DNA from: CAZMRF01 sp964568735
Lineage (GTDB): Bacteria > Acidobacteriota > Polarisedimenticolia > JACPZX01
Direction: 5' to 3'
Length of the DNA stretch: 41,306 nt
Assembly (NCBI GenBank): GCA_964568735.1
Contig: CAZMRF010000045.1
Location: forward strand, 1 to 41,306
Positions 41,140 through 41,306 of this stretch are shown one piece after another. The stretch's first letter is position 1. Each line of letters begins with the position of its first letter. The position numbers and the translations under genes were made by a program. Under the pieces are notes generated by a model. The model did no database searches. It saw only the letters and a program-made list of their open reading frames with translations, and was not told the origin of the DNA.

Positions 41140-41306
41140 ATGACGTTCTCCCTGCTCTGGCTGATCCCGCTGCTGCCTCTGGCGGGCTTCGTGCTCAACG
41201 GGCTCTTCGGAGCCCGTGCGGGCAAGAAGTTCGTGACGTGGGTGGGCTGCGGGACGGTGCTCCTGGCCTTCGTCCTCAGCGGGGCGACGGTGTGGGATCT
41301 CGCCAC
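41140..41306 (+). CDS. nuoL: NADH-quinone oxidoreductase subunit L, 5' part only
   Basis: ATG 41140 begins MTFSLLWLIPLLPLAGFVLN, the standard first helix of NuoL (ND5), continuing with GLFGARAGKKF and a second helix. Only about 55 residues are inside the window and the gene runs off the right edge. NuoL is the large antiporter-like proton-pumping subunit. nuoM and nuoN are expected next. Confidence 0.92.
   Translation, partial: MTFSLLWLIPLLPLAGFVLNGLFGARAGKKFVTWVGCGTVLLAFVLSGATVWDLA

Overview
The window is bacterial DNA of high GC content (by eye about two thirds G+C). Genes are densely packed on both strands, with many GTG starts and short intergenic gaps. No ribosomal RNA is present, so the host cannot be placed from sequence alone. 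The mix suggests a Gram-negative, aerobically respiring bacterium, perhaps Acidobacteriota or a related deep GC-rich lineage: type I and lipoprotein signal peptides, an outer-membrane barrel, large secreted M14 peptidases, a RodZ-like protein, complex I, and a CTase/SxtJ/DUF5989 cassette. That placement is inference. Nothing here looks like a phage, an IS element or a CRISPR array.

Layout. 1-1134 (-): a glycerophosphodiester-phosphodiesterase-like protein whose expected catalytic residues are replaced. 1294-5940: a surface-modification cassette with SxtJ-like protein, carbamoyltransferase and DUF5989 on the plus strand, facing an SGNH protein and an MBOAT acyltransferase on the minus strand. 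6169-13716: three secreted M14 zinc carboxypeptidases. 13878-17036: a parvulin-like protein and a TlpA-like thioredoxin with overlapping ends, a GIY-YIG nuclease with an eroded exonuclease-like segment, and a receiver lacking its phosphoacceptor Asp. 17131-24158: cell-envelope proteins, namely an outer-membrane barrel, a large CARDB/cohesin-like/FG-GAP-like secreted protein, an SGNH hydrolase with no canonical start for its membrane anchor, and a sulfatase-like lipoprotein. 24199-29707 (-): a RodZ-like DUF2914 protein, a Crp/Fnr regulator, CstA and a Dus tRNA-dihydrouridine synthase. Between cstA and the regulator lies about 400 bases of consecutive hairpins.

29791-32316: mutY faces a YggX-like gene whose 3' end overlaps it, followed by corA. 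32402-35054 (-): pgk, tpiA, secG and tRNA-Leu(GAG), a glycolysis/secretion operon ending in a tRNA, led by a near-consensus promoter. 35143-36625: a DUF192 lipoprotein and a lytic transglycosylase. 36808-41306: a tightly overlapping complex I operon, nuoA-C-D-H-I-J-K-L, with nuoB, E, F and G absent from their usual places. It has a near-consensus TTGACA/TATAAC promoter.

The observations most worth pursuing are the hairpin array at 26422-26816, the recurring theme of domains that keep the fold signature but lose catalytic residues (GDPD, exonuclease, receiver), the carbamoyl/acyl cassette, and the complex I operon lacking nuoB.
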